A stretch of DNA of 62,287 bases from Mordavella massiliensis (GTDB lineage Bacteria > Bacillota > Clostridia > Lachnospirales > Lachnospiraceae). Of this stretch, positions 23,877-32,264 are shown one piece after another; position 1 is the first letter of the stretch, and the number at the start of each line of letters is the position of its first letter. Position numbers and translations under genes: made by a program. The stretch is from NCBI RefSeq assembly GCF_016902415.1, contig NZ_JACJLV010000014.1:1-62287 (forward strand). The letters run 5' to 3'. The notes under the pieces were generated by a model. The model was not told the DNA's origin, made no database searches, and saw nothing but the letters and a program-made list of their open reading frames with translations.

Positions 23877-26591
23877 TTAGTCATATTTTCCCTTGACGAC
23901 CTTCCTGCCCTGCAGTACGGTCTGATTCTTGTTCACAAAGGATTTGGTCCGGGCTCTTAAGAGAACCCTCCGCCCCTGGGGCGTTCTGGTGTAGACCGCC
24001 TGGAACCGTCCCATCGCCTTGCGGATATGTTTCTCATAGACATACACCCGGTCTTTCTGTTTCCCGAATGTCTCAGGCACCGCATAGAACTCCCTGGCCC
24101 GCTCCGGATTTCTTCCTTTTACCAGCAGATACCTGGGATTATCGATAACGCCCCAGATCTCTGCCATACAGGCTGCAAAGGTCGTCTTGTCCCGCATGGT
24201 CCCGCCTTTGAGCGCCACGCTGATAAGTGCTCCCTGGGCGGATTCCACTTCCACGCGGCAGTGCTGCGGCTCCTCGATCTCCCCTAGCTCTGCCAGGGCG
24301 TCTGCAACCGCCTGCCCGATCTGGCGCATCCGCTTCTCGGGCGTGCTGAATTTGAACAGCAGGTACCCGTATCTTCCGATGCCAAGACAGGCCAGCAGCG
24401 TGACCACCATCAGCGCTCGCGGAAGGGCAGTGCCAGGATACCGGAACGACAGTTCCAGGAACAGCCTCACCGCCTCCGAGGACACCGCCGACAGGATGCT
24501 TAAGATCATAAATCCCAGGGCGTGGACGAAGAGATAGCCTGTATTGGCCGTCTCTTTGGGGATATCCTCCCTCTGCCTTACCTCCATCTCCCCCCGGATC
24601 TCTTTTAGAGACTGCTGCCATCTCTGCCGGAGGCCTTCCCGGTCAGCCGCCCGGGAGAGCATGGTCTGGTTGATCCCTTCCATCTCTTCCTTTGTATCAA
24701 ACTCCGGGATCCCGAGCCGCCCGATCCCGCTCTCGATCACCGGCTCTTCCCAGGATACACCCAGGAAAGATTCAAACCTGCGGACCAGCATCTCGTAATC
24801 CCCGGAGAGATCCGGATGCTTTTCTTTGCCCTTCTTTTGCGGGAAAACGCAGGCAAGATGCCAGATATTCCCGGTCTTATCGGGATGTTTCTTATCGGTG
24901 CGGATCGTCCGCCCCCGCATCTGGTTGCTCAGCATGAAGGAGCCCACATAGGTGGCCAGGATCAGGGAGTTGATGCAGGGCGCGTCCCACCCTTCTCCCA
25001 GCAGGGATTTGGTCCCCACCAGCGCGTTGATCCGGCCTTCTTCAAAAAGTTCCGTCACCACAGCTACCACATGGGTCTGCTTTCCCTTTACCTGCAGCTT
25101 TCCGTAGCTGGTCCCGCGGATCCGGGTCAGGGTTCCCTCGCAGTCTTTTTTGGCCAGCAGTTTCATCAGAAGTTCCTCCGTATCAGCAGGCACGATCACC
25201 ACCGAACCGCTCAGAACTCCAAGCCGGATCCCGTCCAGTTCCTTCCGTCTCAGGAACTCAAAGATGGGCACCGCCCCGATCTCCGCGGTCAGGTCTTCCC
25301 GGGTCCCCACCACGGACAGTTTTTCCTTCTTGATATAGTCACAAAGGATCAGAAGCCGCAGCCTTTCTCCCATGGCCTGCCGCTCCGTCTCCACGATCCT
25401 TCCGATACTCTCCATCTTTCCCTGGCTCTTCACAAGCAGCTTCTGCAGCGCGTCCTTGTGCGTCAGGGAGACCTTCTTCCGGTAGATGCAGCCCGCCTCC
25501 TTGAGGTTTTTCAGGATCCTTTCCCGGTCTTCCTCCGCCACCTGGTAAGACTCTGTGTCATCATAGAGGAATCCCTGCAGGAGAGCCTCCAGCCATTCAT
25601 CCTTCAGCTCCGGAAGCTTTCCGTCCGTACCGATCAGTTCCCGCAGATAATGTGGGAACGGGATTCCCTGGGCATTACAGAAAATGAGAAGAGCGGAGAA
25701 ATATTTCGGCTTTTCCAGAAATGTTTCACTGTATTCCTCCGGATACTGCAGTCCCTTATGGGTAGCGATCATCCGGGTGAATTCCGACCCGGTCAGAAGT
25801 TCCCTGTATACAGCAGCCGTCTGCTCCTGATATGTCCTGATCTCCTCTAGTTCCTCCTTGGCCGGCCAGTTGAAACAGATGTAGTCCTCATGCGGACAGA
25901 GGCTTCCTTCCCGCACCAGTTCCGGCGTAAAGATCTCCTCATCGATCGGACCGCACAGGTCCGTGTAGCGCTTCCACTGTGCCGGCGTGCTGTCATAGGG
26001 CGGCGTGGCAGTCAGGGCGATCACCGTCATTCCCTTCATCTCTTTCATAAAGGCTTCCAGCGCCTTCCACCACTCGCTGCGCAGATGATGCGCCTCATCC
26101 AGGCAGATGGTCTTCACCCCTGCCTCCTTCACTGCTGCAAGGATGTCGAACTCCCGGAAATCGACTTCTTCTGTCTCCTCGGAAGCCATGGACTCCGTCT
26201 CCTCGCCTTCCTCCTCTTCCTGATCCTTCAGTTCTCCCTTGTCATGCTTCATGGCGCTGTACAGCGCCTGATAGGTGATGGCTGTGATCGCTCTCATCTG
26301 CTTGAGATCGTGGGACATGAGGCTGTCCGGCTCCTGCCCCTCCGCGAGAAATCCCTCTGTGATCCTGGCCAGCCACTGCTGCCGAATGGTGATGCTGGGC
26401 GACAGGATCAGGCAGGGCTCCCCCAGACGCCGGATCAGTTCAATGCCAAGCGTGGTCTTCCCGGATCCCGGGGCCGCCACAATGTGCAGCTTCCCGTCCG
26501 CCAGGTATTTCTCTGAATTAGACAAGACCCTCTCCTGGTAGTCCCGCCAGGTCCCCTTAAATTGCAAAATGCCGTCATATCTGTTTTTCAT
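23877..26591 (-). CDS. SF2 (DEAD/DEAH-type) helicase with two C-terminal membrane helices
   Basis: A 904-residue protein with a superfamily 2 helicase core: motif I APGSGKTT (about 40-47), motif II LDEAHH (about 164-169), motif III LTATPP (about 193-198) and motif VI QMRGRTIR near 562. A Glu-rich insert sits at about 121-145. The family of restriction-subunit-like helicases fits, but no methylase or specificity gene is near. Unusually, two strongly hydrophobic stretches (about 687-706 and 724-745) lie in the C-terminal third, followed by about 155 soluble residues. Membrane-attached helicase or translocase activity is inferred; DNA repair, uptake or phage defence are all possible. Own promoter, single-gene unit. 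Confidence 0.8.
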   Translation of the reverse strand: MKNRYDGILQFKGTWRDYQERVLSNSEKYLADGKLHIVAAPGSGKTTLGIELIRRLGEPCLILSPSITIRQQWLARITEGFLAEGQEPDSLMSHDLKQMRAITAITYQALYSAMKHDKGELKDQEEEEGEETESMASEETEEVDFREFDILAAVKEAGVKTICLDEAHHLRSEWWKALEAFMKEMKGMTVIALTATPPYDSTPAQWKRYTDLCGPIDEEIFTPELVREGSLCPHEDYICFNWPAKEELEEIRTYQEQTAAVYRELLTGSEFTRMIATHKGLQYPEEYSETFLEKPKYFSALLIFCNAQGIPFPHYLRELIGTDGKLPELKDEWLEALLQGFLYDDTESYQVAEEDRERILKNLKEAGCIYRKKVSLTHKDALQKLLVKSQGKMESIGRIVETERQAMGERLRLLILCDYIKKEKLSVVGTREDLTAEIGAVPIFEFLRRKELDGIRLGVLSGSVVIVPADTEELLMKLLAKKDCEGTLTRIRGTSYGKLQVKGKQTHVVAVVTELFEEGRINALVGTKSLLGEGWDAPCINSLILATYVGSFMLSNQMRGRTIRTDKKHPDKTGNIWHLACVFPQKKGKEKHPDLSGDYEMLVRRFESFLGVSWEEPVIESGIGRLGIPEFDTKEEMEGINQTMLSRAADREGLRQRWQQSLKEIRGEMEVRQREDIPKETANTGYLFVHALGFMILSILSAVSSEAVRLFLELSFRYPGTALPRALMVVTLLACLGIGRYGYLLFKFSTPEKRMRQIGQAVADALAELGEIEEPQHCRVEVESAQGALISVALKGGTMRDKTTFAACMAEIWGVIDNPRYLLVKGRNPERAREFYAVPETFGKQKDRVYVYEKHIRKAMGRFQAVYTRTPQGRRVLLRARTKSFVNKNQTVLQGRKVVKGKYD

Positions 26592-26626
26592 CTGCTGATC
26601 CTCCGTACCCTTTATATCCTATATCC

Positions 26627-26655
26627 ATTTTATCTCGGTTACGCAGAAATGTCAT
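26627..26655 (-). promoter_or_regulatory. Promoter of the helicase gene
   Basis: Minus-strand -35 ATGACA (26650-26655), 17-base spacer, -10 TAAAAT (26627-26632); moderate match. Confidence 0.45.
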
Positions 26656-26692
26656 TCTCTTCTTTCTTTTTCTGGGCAGATATTTTATGGCA

Positions 26693-26733
26693 AACGGGGA
26701 CGGGGGATTTTAAAAAAATCCCCCGTCCCCGTT
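26693..26733. repeat. Hairpin repeat, G-rich type, copy a
   Basis: A perfect 19-bp stem (26693-26711 with 26715-26733) with loop AAA; arm AACGGGGACGGGGGATTTT. It lies three bases past the stop of the DUF368 gene and nearly equals the palindrome at 37657-37700. It may double as terminator. Confidence 0.85.
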
Positions 26734-26736
26734 CAT

Positions 26737-27612
26737 TTATCTTGACGTTCCTTTTTCTTTAATCAGCTGCATGCCCAGCACAAGTACCACGCCAATGATC
26801 GCGGCTATCACGCTGAATGTTCCAAGGGTCATTGCCTCCCTGGGCGTTTCCAGGGTGGTCGGTCCCATCACGATCGCATAAAAAGAACCGATCATCATAC
26901 CGATGATTGCATAGACCGTCTGGGTTCTGAATTTTTCCAGACACACTTTGATGATCTTGACAACGGTCACAGCTCCGGTCAGGATGCCGCAGCCAAAGAA
27001 GATCAAGCACGGCACATAAGCCAGATCAAAGGACAGCACGCCCCTGACTGCGGTGATCACCGGAATGTAGGCGCCAAACACCAGCAGAAGCGTGGATCCG
27101 GATATTCCCGGAAGGAACATGGCCGAAATGGCGATCATACCGATAAAAAACAGACGGATCCCTGTTCCGATGGAAAAATAGGCGAGATTTACGGATCCTC
27201 CTGTGATCCGCCCGTTCATCCATGTGATACCTGCCACCAGAATGATCCCCAGCAGGCAGAAAATTATCCCCTTACCCACGTTTCTTACACATTCTTTTTC
27301 TTCCAGAATGATCAGCGGGATCGCTCCGGCGATGAACCCTATAAATACGGAACTGACAATATAAATATGGCTCTCAAACAGAGCGGAAAGGATCAGAACC
27401 GCAAGGATCATGCCGACTGCCCAGCCAATCCCCAGTTTGATCAGATATCGCAGCGCCGTCTTCTTTTCTTTCAGATTTCCAAATGCCAGATTATGTATGG
27501 AGCCGATGAACCGGTCATAAAATCCCATGATAAATGCCACCGTTCCTCCGGATACGCCCGGTACGCTGTCGGCAAGAGCCATACAGAATCCGTTAATACC
27601 TTCTCTTAACAT
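26737..27612 (-). CDS. DUF368 family polyprenyl-phosphate transporter (PopT-like)
   Basis: A 291-residue membrane protein with about eight to nine helices. The family motif ADSVPGVSGGTVAFIMGFYDRF is at residues 14-35, and a related LPGISGSTLLLVFGAY is in the second half (about 164-179), showing the internal duplication of DUF368. Members were shown to return undecaprenyl phosphate across the membrane (PopT family). An AGGAGG site is seven bases from the ATG. It follows the tsf terminator and has no clear promoter of its own. Confidence 0.87.
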   Translation of the reverse strand: MLREGINGFCMALADSVPGVSGGTVAFIMGFYDRFIGSIHNLAFGNLKEKKTALRYLIKLGIGWAVGMILAVLILSALFESHIYIVSSVFIGFIAGAIPLIILEEKECVRNVGKGIIFCLLGIILVAGITWMNGRITGGSVNLAYFSIGTGIRLFFIGMIAISAMFLPGISGSTLLLVFGAYIPVITAVRGVLSFDLAYVPCLIFFGCGILTGAVTVVKIIKVCLEKFRTQTVYAIIGMMIGSFYAIVMGPTTLETPREAMTLGTFSVIAAIIGVVLVLGMQLIKEKGTSR

Positions 27613-27647
27613 AAAAACCTCCTGTTCACAGATCGTTCCACGGACAC

Positions 27648-27690
27648 AAAAACGGGACCAGCCGCAAGTCTGCTTGCGCCGGCCCCCTTG
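27648..27690 (-). terminator. Terminator of rpsB-tsf
   Basis: Minus-strand GC-rich stem, GGGGGCCGGCGCAAG paired with CTTGCGGCTGGTCCC, followed by G and five T; 30 bases beyond the tsf stop. Confidence 0.85.
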
Positions 27691-27721
27691 TTTTTCTGTC
27701 TGTCGCGCTTATGTTTAACGC

Positions 27722-28642
27722 TTACATTCCTGCCTGAGCGGCAACCTCAGCTGCAAAGTCGTCAACCTTCTTTTCAATACCTTCTCCGGTCTCGAAACGG
27801 AAGAACTTCTTAACAGTCATGTTTGCGCCGTTCTCTTTTGCAACCTTAGCCACATACTTGGATACGGTCAGGTCGCTGTCCTGAACATATACCTGGTCTA
27901 ACAGGCAGATCTCTTTGAGCTCTTTGTTCAGACGTCCGATGATCATCTTCTCGATGATGTTGTCCGGCTTGTCCGGATTCTCTGTCTTAGCCTGAGCTAA
28001 CAGGATCTCTTTCTCATGATCCATGAATTCCTGAGACACTTCATCGCGGGATACGTACTTCGGAGACATCGCTGCCACCTGCATTGCCACGTTCTTCAGG
28101 CACTTTCTGATCTCGTCGTTTACTACGTCTGTCTCAGCCTCTACCAGAACGCCGATACGTCCGCCGCCGTGGATATATGCTACAACACAGCCGTCAGATA
28201 CGATCTTTTCAAATCTGCGGATGCTCAGCTTCTCGCCGATCACGGCGATCTTCTCTGTCAGAGCCTCGTGTACAGTTTTGGAACTGTCCTCGATCCAGGC
28301 TTCTTCCATAAATGCATCCATATCTTTTGCCTCTGTTGCCATAGCCTGCTCGGTTACTGCCTTTACAAATGCCTGGAAATCAGCATTCTTTGCAACAAAG
28401 TCTGTCTCAGAGTTTACTTCTACGATCGCTGCGGTCTTGTCATCTTTTACTTCTGCCATAACAAGTCCTTCTGCGGCGATTCTTCCGGCCTTCTTCACAG
28501 CCTTCGCTTCACCGTTCTTTCTCAGGTATTCGATCGCTGCGTCCATATCTCCGTCAGTCTCGCTTAATGCCTTCTTGCAGTCCATCATTCCTGCGCCGGT
28601 TAATTCTCTTAACTCTTTTACCATACTAGCTGTAACTGCCAT
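27722..28642 (-). CDS. tsf: Elongation factor Ts
   Basis: A 306-residue EF-Ts, the nucleotide exchange factor for EF-Tu. The signature VKELRELTGAGMMDCKKAL opens the UBA-like domain, and the two core subdomains (KIAVIGEKLSIRRFEKI at about 140) are present. GGAGG lies before the ATG at 28642, with a 15-base longer frame ignored. It follows rpsB by 26 bases; the partner pyrH-frr genes that usually come next are 10 kb away. Confidence 0.97.
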   Translation of the reverse strand: MAVTASMVKELRELTGAGMMDCKKALSETDGDMDAAIEYLRKNGEAKAVKKAGRIAAEGLVMAEVKDDKTAAIVEVNSETDFVAKNADFQAFVKAVTEQAMATEAKDMDAFMEEAWIEDSSKTVHEALTEKIAVIGEKLSIRRFEKIVSDGCVVAYIHGGGRIGVLVEAETDVVNDEIRKCLKNVAMQVAAMSPKYVSRDEVSQEFMDHEKEILLAQAKTENPDKPDNIIEKMIIGRLNKELKEICLLDQVYVQDSDLTVSKYVAKVAKENGANMTVKKFFRFETGEGIEKKVDDFAAEVAAQAGM

Positions 28643-28668
28643 CTTATTTTCCTCCACACTTTAGAATC

Positions 28669-29424
28669 TTACTCTTCTGCTGCCTCTGCCTCGGATACTT
28701 CCTCTGCTGCATCCTCATAAACAGCTTCTTCTTCGCCTGTCATTCCCTGATTAGCCTCTACAACAGCGTCAGCCATCTTGGAAACGATCAGTTTTACTGC
28801 ACGGATCGCATCGTCATTTCCCGGGATCACATAATCCAGTTCTTCCGGATCACAGTTGGTGTCAGCGATACCGATCAGCGGGATTCCCAGAGCGTGAGCT
28901 TCCTGTACGCAGATTCTCTCCTTCTTCGGATCTACTACAAAGATCGCATCCGGGAGTTTCTTCATCTCTTTGATTCCGCCCAGGTTCTTCTCCAGCTTTT
29001 CCCATTCTTTCTTTAACTGGATGACTTCTTTTTTCGGCAGTACATCGAAAGTTCCGTCCTCAGACATTCTCTCGATCTCTTTTAAACGTGCCACTCTGCT
29101 CTTGATGGTCTTGAAGTTGGTCAGCATTCCGCCCAGCCATCTCTCATTTACATAGAACATTCCGCAACGCTCTGCCTCTGTCTTGATGGCATCCTGAGCC
29201 TGCTTCTTGGTTCCTACAAACAGGATGGTTCCGCCGTCTGCCGCGATATCAGATACTGCCTGATATGCCTCGTCTACCATACCTACAGACTTCTGAAGAT
29301 CGATGATGTAGATCCCGTTTCTCTCTGTGTAGATGTAGGGAGCCATCTTAGGGTTCCATCTTCTTGTCTGATGTCCAAAGTGAACACCTGCTTCTAAAAG
29401 CTGCTTCATTGAAATTACGCTCAT
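28669..29424 (-). CDS. rpsB: Small subunit ribosomal protein uS2
   Basis: A 251-residue uS2 with the normal opening [20 protein letters not shown] and the conserved [15 protein letters not shown] and PDAIFVVD segments. The acidic C-terminal tail (about 225-251) is common in Clostridia. GGAGG eight bases upstream fixes the ATG at 29424. Its leader of about 110 bases contains a CTTGAA/TTCAAG hairpin that could serve autoregulation, but I recognise no known class. Confidence 0.97.
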   Translation of the reverse strand: MSVISMKQLLEAGVHFGHQTRRWNPKMAPYIYTERNGIYIIDLQKSVGMVDEAYQAVSDIAADGGTILFVGTKKQAQDAIKTEAERCGMFYVNERWLGGMLTNFKTIKSRVARLKEIERMSEDGTFDVLPKKEVIQLKKEWEKLEKNLGGIKEMKKLPDAIFVVDPKKERICVQEAHALGIPLIGIADTNCDPEELDYVIPGNDDAIRAVKLIVSKMADAVVEANQGMTGEEEAVYEDAAEEVSEAEAAEE

Positions 29425-29543
29425 GTTTCTTTCCTCCATTTGGTTTTTTTACTTCCGTACGTGTGTAAGCCCTTGAAACCGGCTTTCTTCAAGCTTTGGC
29501 ACCATCTTGGGCAAACATGTACGTGTTTTTTTGCGACTTTTTC

Positions 29544-29572
29544 ATAATAGCATAAAAGCCCTGCTGTTGCAA
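29544..29572 (-). promoter_or_regulatory. Promoter of rpsB-tsf
   Basis: Minus-strand -35 TTGCAA (29567-29572), 17-base spacer, -10 TATTAT (29544-29549). It lies inside the terminator of the preceding NlpC/P60 gene. Confidence 0.6.
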
Positions 29573-29581
29573 GGCTTTTAT
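29552..29581 (-). terminator. Terminator of the first NlpC/P60 gene
   Basis: Minus-strand stem ATAAAAGCCTTGC / GCAGGGCTTTTAT (13 bp, one G-U) with a four-base loop; the T tract is inside the 3' arm. The rpsB -35 element is in its 5' arm and loop. Confidence 0.6.
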
Positions 29582-29620
29582 CAGGATTTATCTTCTGTTT
29601 TTCATGGATATCACAGGTTT

Positions 29621-30826
29621 TTACCAGTAACGTCTCACTCCCAGGATCGTCCGGTAGTTCGGCGGCGAACTGATCTTGATACCGCCCGCCGGATATGGCG
29701 CGCTGTTGGAAGCATGTACGATCTGGTTTCCTCCGATGTAAATAGCCACATGACCGCTGTACACGATCACATCACCCGGAAGCATATCTGAGTAATTAAC
29801 CGCTTTTCCACCTGCAAGCTGACTCCAGGAGTCTCTTGGTGTAGAAATGCCAAACAGGGCATGTACGGACATTACAAATCCGGAACAGTCCGCGCCATTT
29901 GTCAGGCTGGTTCCGCCGTATTTATAGGGATTGCCCACATACTGGCAGGCAGTATTTGCAATCTGCTGTCCCAGAGAGGCGTTGCCCGGTGTTGACGTGG
30001 TCCCGCCGCCGGAAGGTTTATTTCCTCCGCCTGACGGTTTGCTGCCGCCGTTATTTGAACCACCGCCGTTATTTCCGTTTTGATTGCCGTTATTACCGTT
30101 ATTGCCGTTATTGCCTCCATTACCGCCCTGTGACGGCTGGTCCGCATCCGTCTGCCCTTCCGCAGCGTCTACCATATTTTCTGTGGCGTCTGTCAGCTGA
30201 TCCAGTTGTGCCGCAGCCTCTGCTCTGGCTGTCTCCAGCTGGCTGTCAAAATCCGCGATCTGGCTTCTCATGCCGTCAAGCGTGGTCTGAAGATCTGCCT
30301 GCTGTCTTCCCATATCCTGGGACATCTGCTCCATGTCAGCCTGTCCGGCTTCCAGATCCGCCTTCCGGTCCGCCACCTCTTCTTTGGCTTTGGCGTATTT
30401 GTCCAGCTGATCCCTGTCATAACTATGTACATTCTGGATATATTCCGCCTTATTGATCAGATCTGTAAATGAATCCGCGCTGATCAGTGTCTCGATAAAA
30501 GAGGAATCTCCTGCTTCATAAATGTATCTGATCCTCTTTTTCATCGCCTGATACTGATCCTGCTCTTCTGCCTCGGCAGCCTTTAATTCTTCCTGGGCCT
30601 GGCTGACGCGTTCCTTCTGCTTTTCAATATCCTGCTGCAGTGCGTCATACTGTACCAGCAGTCCTACCAGCTGCTTCTGGACATCGTCCGCCTGGCTTTG
30701 CACCTGGGCTTTCTGCGTCTCCAGTGATTCTACATTCTGGTCTTCCGGAACCGCCATGGCTGTCATGGAAAAAGAAACGCTCATTACAAGAACTGTAATG
30801 AGCGCATTCACATATCGTCTCTTCAT
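29621..30826 (-). CDS. Secreted NlpC/P60 peptidoglycan endopeptidase with coiled coil
   Basis: A 401-residue secreted wall hydrolase. Residues 1-26 are a signal peptide (MKRRYVNALITVLVMSVSF, ending AMA). A long coiled coil (about 35-200) is followed by a Gly/Asn-rich linker of NGNNGN repeats and a C-terminal NlpC/P60 domain with the catalytic Cys in ADCSGFV, the His in SGHVAIYIG and the third residue in IVHAS. It presumably cuts gamma-D-Glu-diamino acid bonds; the coiled coil suggests regulation by an FtsEX-type complex, as in PcsB/CwlO proteins. The start at 30826 follows GAGG. Paralogue of the next gene. Confidence 0.92.
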   Translation of the reverse strand: MKRRYVNALITVLVMSVSFSMTAMAVPEDQNVESLETQKAQVQSQADDVQKQLVGLLVQYDALQQDIEKQKERVSQAQEELKAAEAEEQDQYQAMKKRIRYIYEAGDSSFIETLISADSFTDLINKAEYIQNVHSYDRDQLDKYAKAKEEVADRKADLEAGQADMEQMSQDMGRQQADLQTTLDGMRSQIADFDSQLETARAEAAAQLDQLTDATENMVDAAEGQTDADQPSQGGNGGNNGNNGNNGNQNGNNGGGSNNGGSKPSGGGNKPSGGGTTSTPGNASLGQQIANTACQYVGNPYKYGGTSLTNGADCSGFVMSVHALFGISTPRDSWSQLAGGKAVNYSDMLPGDVIVYSGHVAIYIGGNQIVHASNSAPYPAGGIKISSPPNYRTILGVRRYW

Positions 30827-30902
30827 AATATCCTCACCCATTCTTACTATTCTTGTCGTCTAAAACAAGTATTATCTATGCTCCCCAGCATATCTTAAGG
30901 TC

Positions 30903-30931
30903 AGAATACTACATTTTTTCCAATTTATCAA
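30903..30931 (-). promoter_or_regulatory. Promoter of the first NlpC/P60 gene
   Basis: Minus-strand -35 TTGATA (30926-30931), 17-base spacer, -10 TATTCT (30903-30908). Confidence 0.6.
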
Positions 30932-30975
30932 CAAATTCTTCTGTTTTTCCGAAAATTACCTGTAATAACGGAATC

Positions 30976-32103
30976 TTACCAGTAACGTCTGTACCACGGA
31001 GAACCATATACGCTGGCCACTCTTACCACATCACCGGTGTGAGGCGCATGGATCATCTGGCCGCCGCCGATATAGATACCCACGTGGGTTCCGTAACATA
31101 CCAGGTCGCCAGGCTGCGGGTTGCTGACTGCTTTTCCGCCGCCGCCCTGTGCCTGTGAGGTACGGGCAATGCTGATACCTGCTACTCTGTGGCAATACTG
31201 CGTCAGACCGGAACAGTCAAGAGCCGCTCCCGGTGTGCTTCCGCCATAGACATAAGGTACGCCAAGCTGGCTGTAAGCTGCGTTTACGATGGTCTGCGCC
31301 GCAGATGTGTTGCCGGACGGAGCACTTACATTTCCGCCGCCGGTAGAACCGGTATTTCCGCCGCCGTTGTTCGTGGTGCCGCCGCCATTGTTGGTGGTAG
31401 CTCCGCCATTTCCGCCGTTCGCTGCTGCGCCGCCATTCTCTCCATCGTTCCCGCCATTATTGGCCGCTTCTTCTGCTGCCTGACGTTCTGCAGCCTCTCT
31501 GGCCGCCGCCTCTGCAGCTGCCTGAATCTGAGCGTCCAGATTTGCAACTTCATCTTTCTTGGACTCGATGGTATTACTTAATTCCTGCCCCTGAGCCTCA
31601 TACTCGGTCTGCAGAGTCTCCATCTCTTTTTGCTCATCTTCCAGGGTGGTCTTCAGATTATCAATCTTCCTGGTTGTTTCTACATATTCGTCCAGCATCT
31701 TCCGGTCGTATGTATGCACATTCTGGATGTATTCTGCTTTGTTTACCAGATCAGCAAAACTGTCGGACTCGATCAGGGATACCAGCATGCTGGCGTCGCC
31801 TTTCTCGTACATATATTTAATACGAAGCTTCATATCTTCGTACTGCTGTTCTTCTTTCTCTTCTGCCGCTTTCAGATCTTCTTTCGCCTCGATGATCTCT
31901 TCCCCTTTTGCGATCAGATCCTCTTCCAGTTCTCCTGCCTTTGTCAGAAGTTCTGTCAGCTGGCTCTGCAGAGAAGATACTTCGCTCTGTGCTGCGGCCT
32001 TATTTTCTTCCAAACTATCAACTGAAGGCGCTGCCATTACCGGTGTTACGATCATAGAACTTGCCGCAACGGCTGTCAGCAGTCTGATTCCAAATTTTTT
32101 CAT
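30976..32103 (-). CDS. Secreted NlpC/P60 peptidoglycan endopeptidase, second paralogue
   Basis: A 375-residue paralogue of the neighbouring hydrolase with the same order: signal peptide (MKKFGIRLLTAVAASSMIV ... MAA), coiled coil (about 30-200, with the shared FADLVNKAEYIQNVH segment), a Gly/Asn linker, and an NlpC/P60 domain (LDCSGLTQYCH with the Cys nucleophile, GTHVGIYIG with the His, MIHAPH). Both end in RRYW. The ATG at 32103 follows AAGGAAGG. It is transcribed from two tandem promoters, separately from its paralogue, so the two copies may be used in different growth states. Confidence 0.92.
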   Translation of the reverse strand: MKKFGIRLLTAVAASSMIVTPVMAAPSVDSLEENKAAAQSEVSSLQSQLTELLTKAGELEEDLIAKGEEIIEAKEDLKAAEEKEEQQYEDMKLRIKYMYEKGDASMLVSLIESDSFADLVNKAEYIQNVHTYDRKMLDEYVETTRKIDNLKTTLEDEQKEMETLQTEYEAQGQELSNTIESKKDEVANLDAQIQAAAEAAAREAAERQAAEEAANNGGNDGENGGAAANGGNGGATTNNGGGTTNNGGGNTGSTGGGNVSAPSGNTSAAQTIVNAAYSQLGVPYVYGGSTPGAALDCSGLTQYCHRVAGISIARTSQAQGGGGKAVSNPQPGDLVCYGTHVGIYIGGGQMIHAPHTGDVVRVASVYGSPWYRRYW

Positions 32104-32125
32104 AATCAACCTTCCTTCTCACTTT

Positions 32126-32154
32126 ATTATACTTGCTTCCCCTCATTTTGACAT
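32126..32154 (-). promoter_or_regulatory. Proximal promoter of the second NlpC/P60 gene
   Basis: Minus-strand -35 ATGTCA (32149-32154), 17-base spacer, -10 TATAAT (32126-32131). Confidence 0.55.
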
Positions 32155-32176
32155 AGTAACTCTACATCTACCGGCC

Positions 32177-32205
32177 ATTATACTCTACAGGAATTATTTT
32201 TGCAA
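32177..32205 (-). promoter_or_regulatory. Distal promoter of the second NlpC/P60 gene
   Basis: Minus-strand -35 TTGCAA (32200-32205), 17-base spacer, -10 TATAAT (32177-32182); near consensus and the stronger of the tandem pair. Confidence 0.7.
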
Positions 32206-32232
32206 CACTTTTTAACAATTTTGTAACATATT

Positions 32233-32264
32233 AAAAAACCGGCAGCTATACAGCCGCCAGTTTT
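32233..32264 (-). terminator. Terminator overlapping the CPBP protease stop codon
   Basis: Minus-strand stem AACTGGCGGC / GCTGCCGGTT followed by four further T. The TAG stop of the upstream gene (32246-32248) lies at the loop-stem border, so the last codons are part of the hairpin. Confidence 0.75.

Noticed and set aside
23877-26591. Type I or III restriction system around the helicase
   Set aside because: No methyltransferase, specificity subunit or nuclease domain is found in or near the gene.
30001-30130. Tandem DNA repeat in the NlpC/P60 gene
   Set aside because: The repetition is the coding of a Gly/Asn linker, not an independent repeat or CRISPR-like array.
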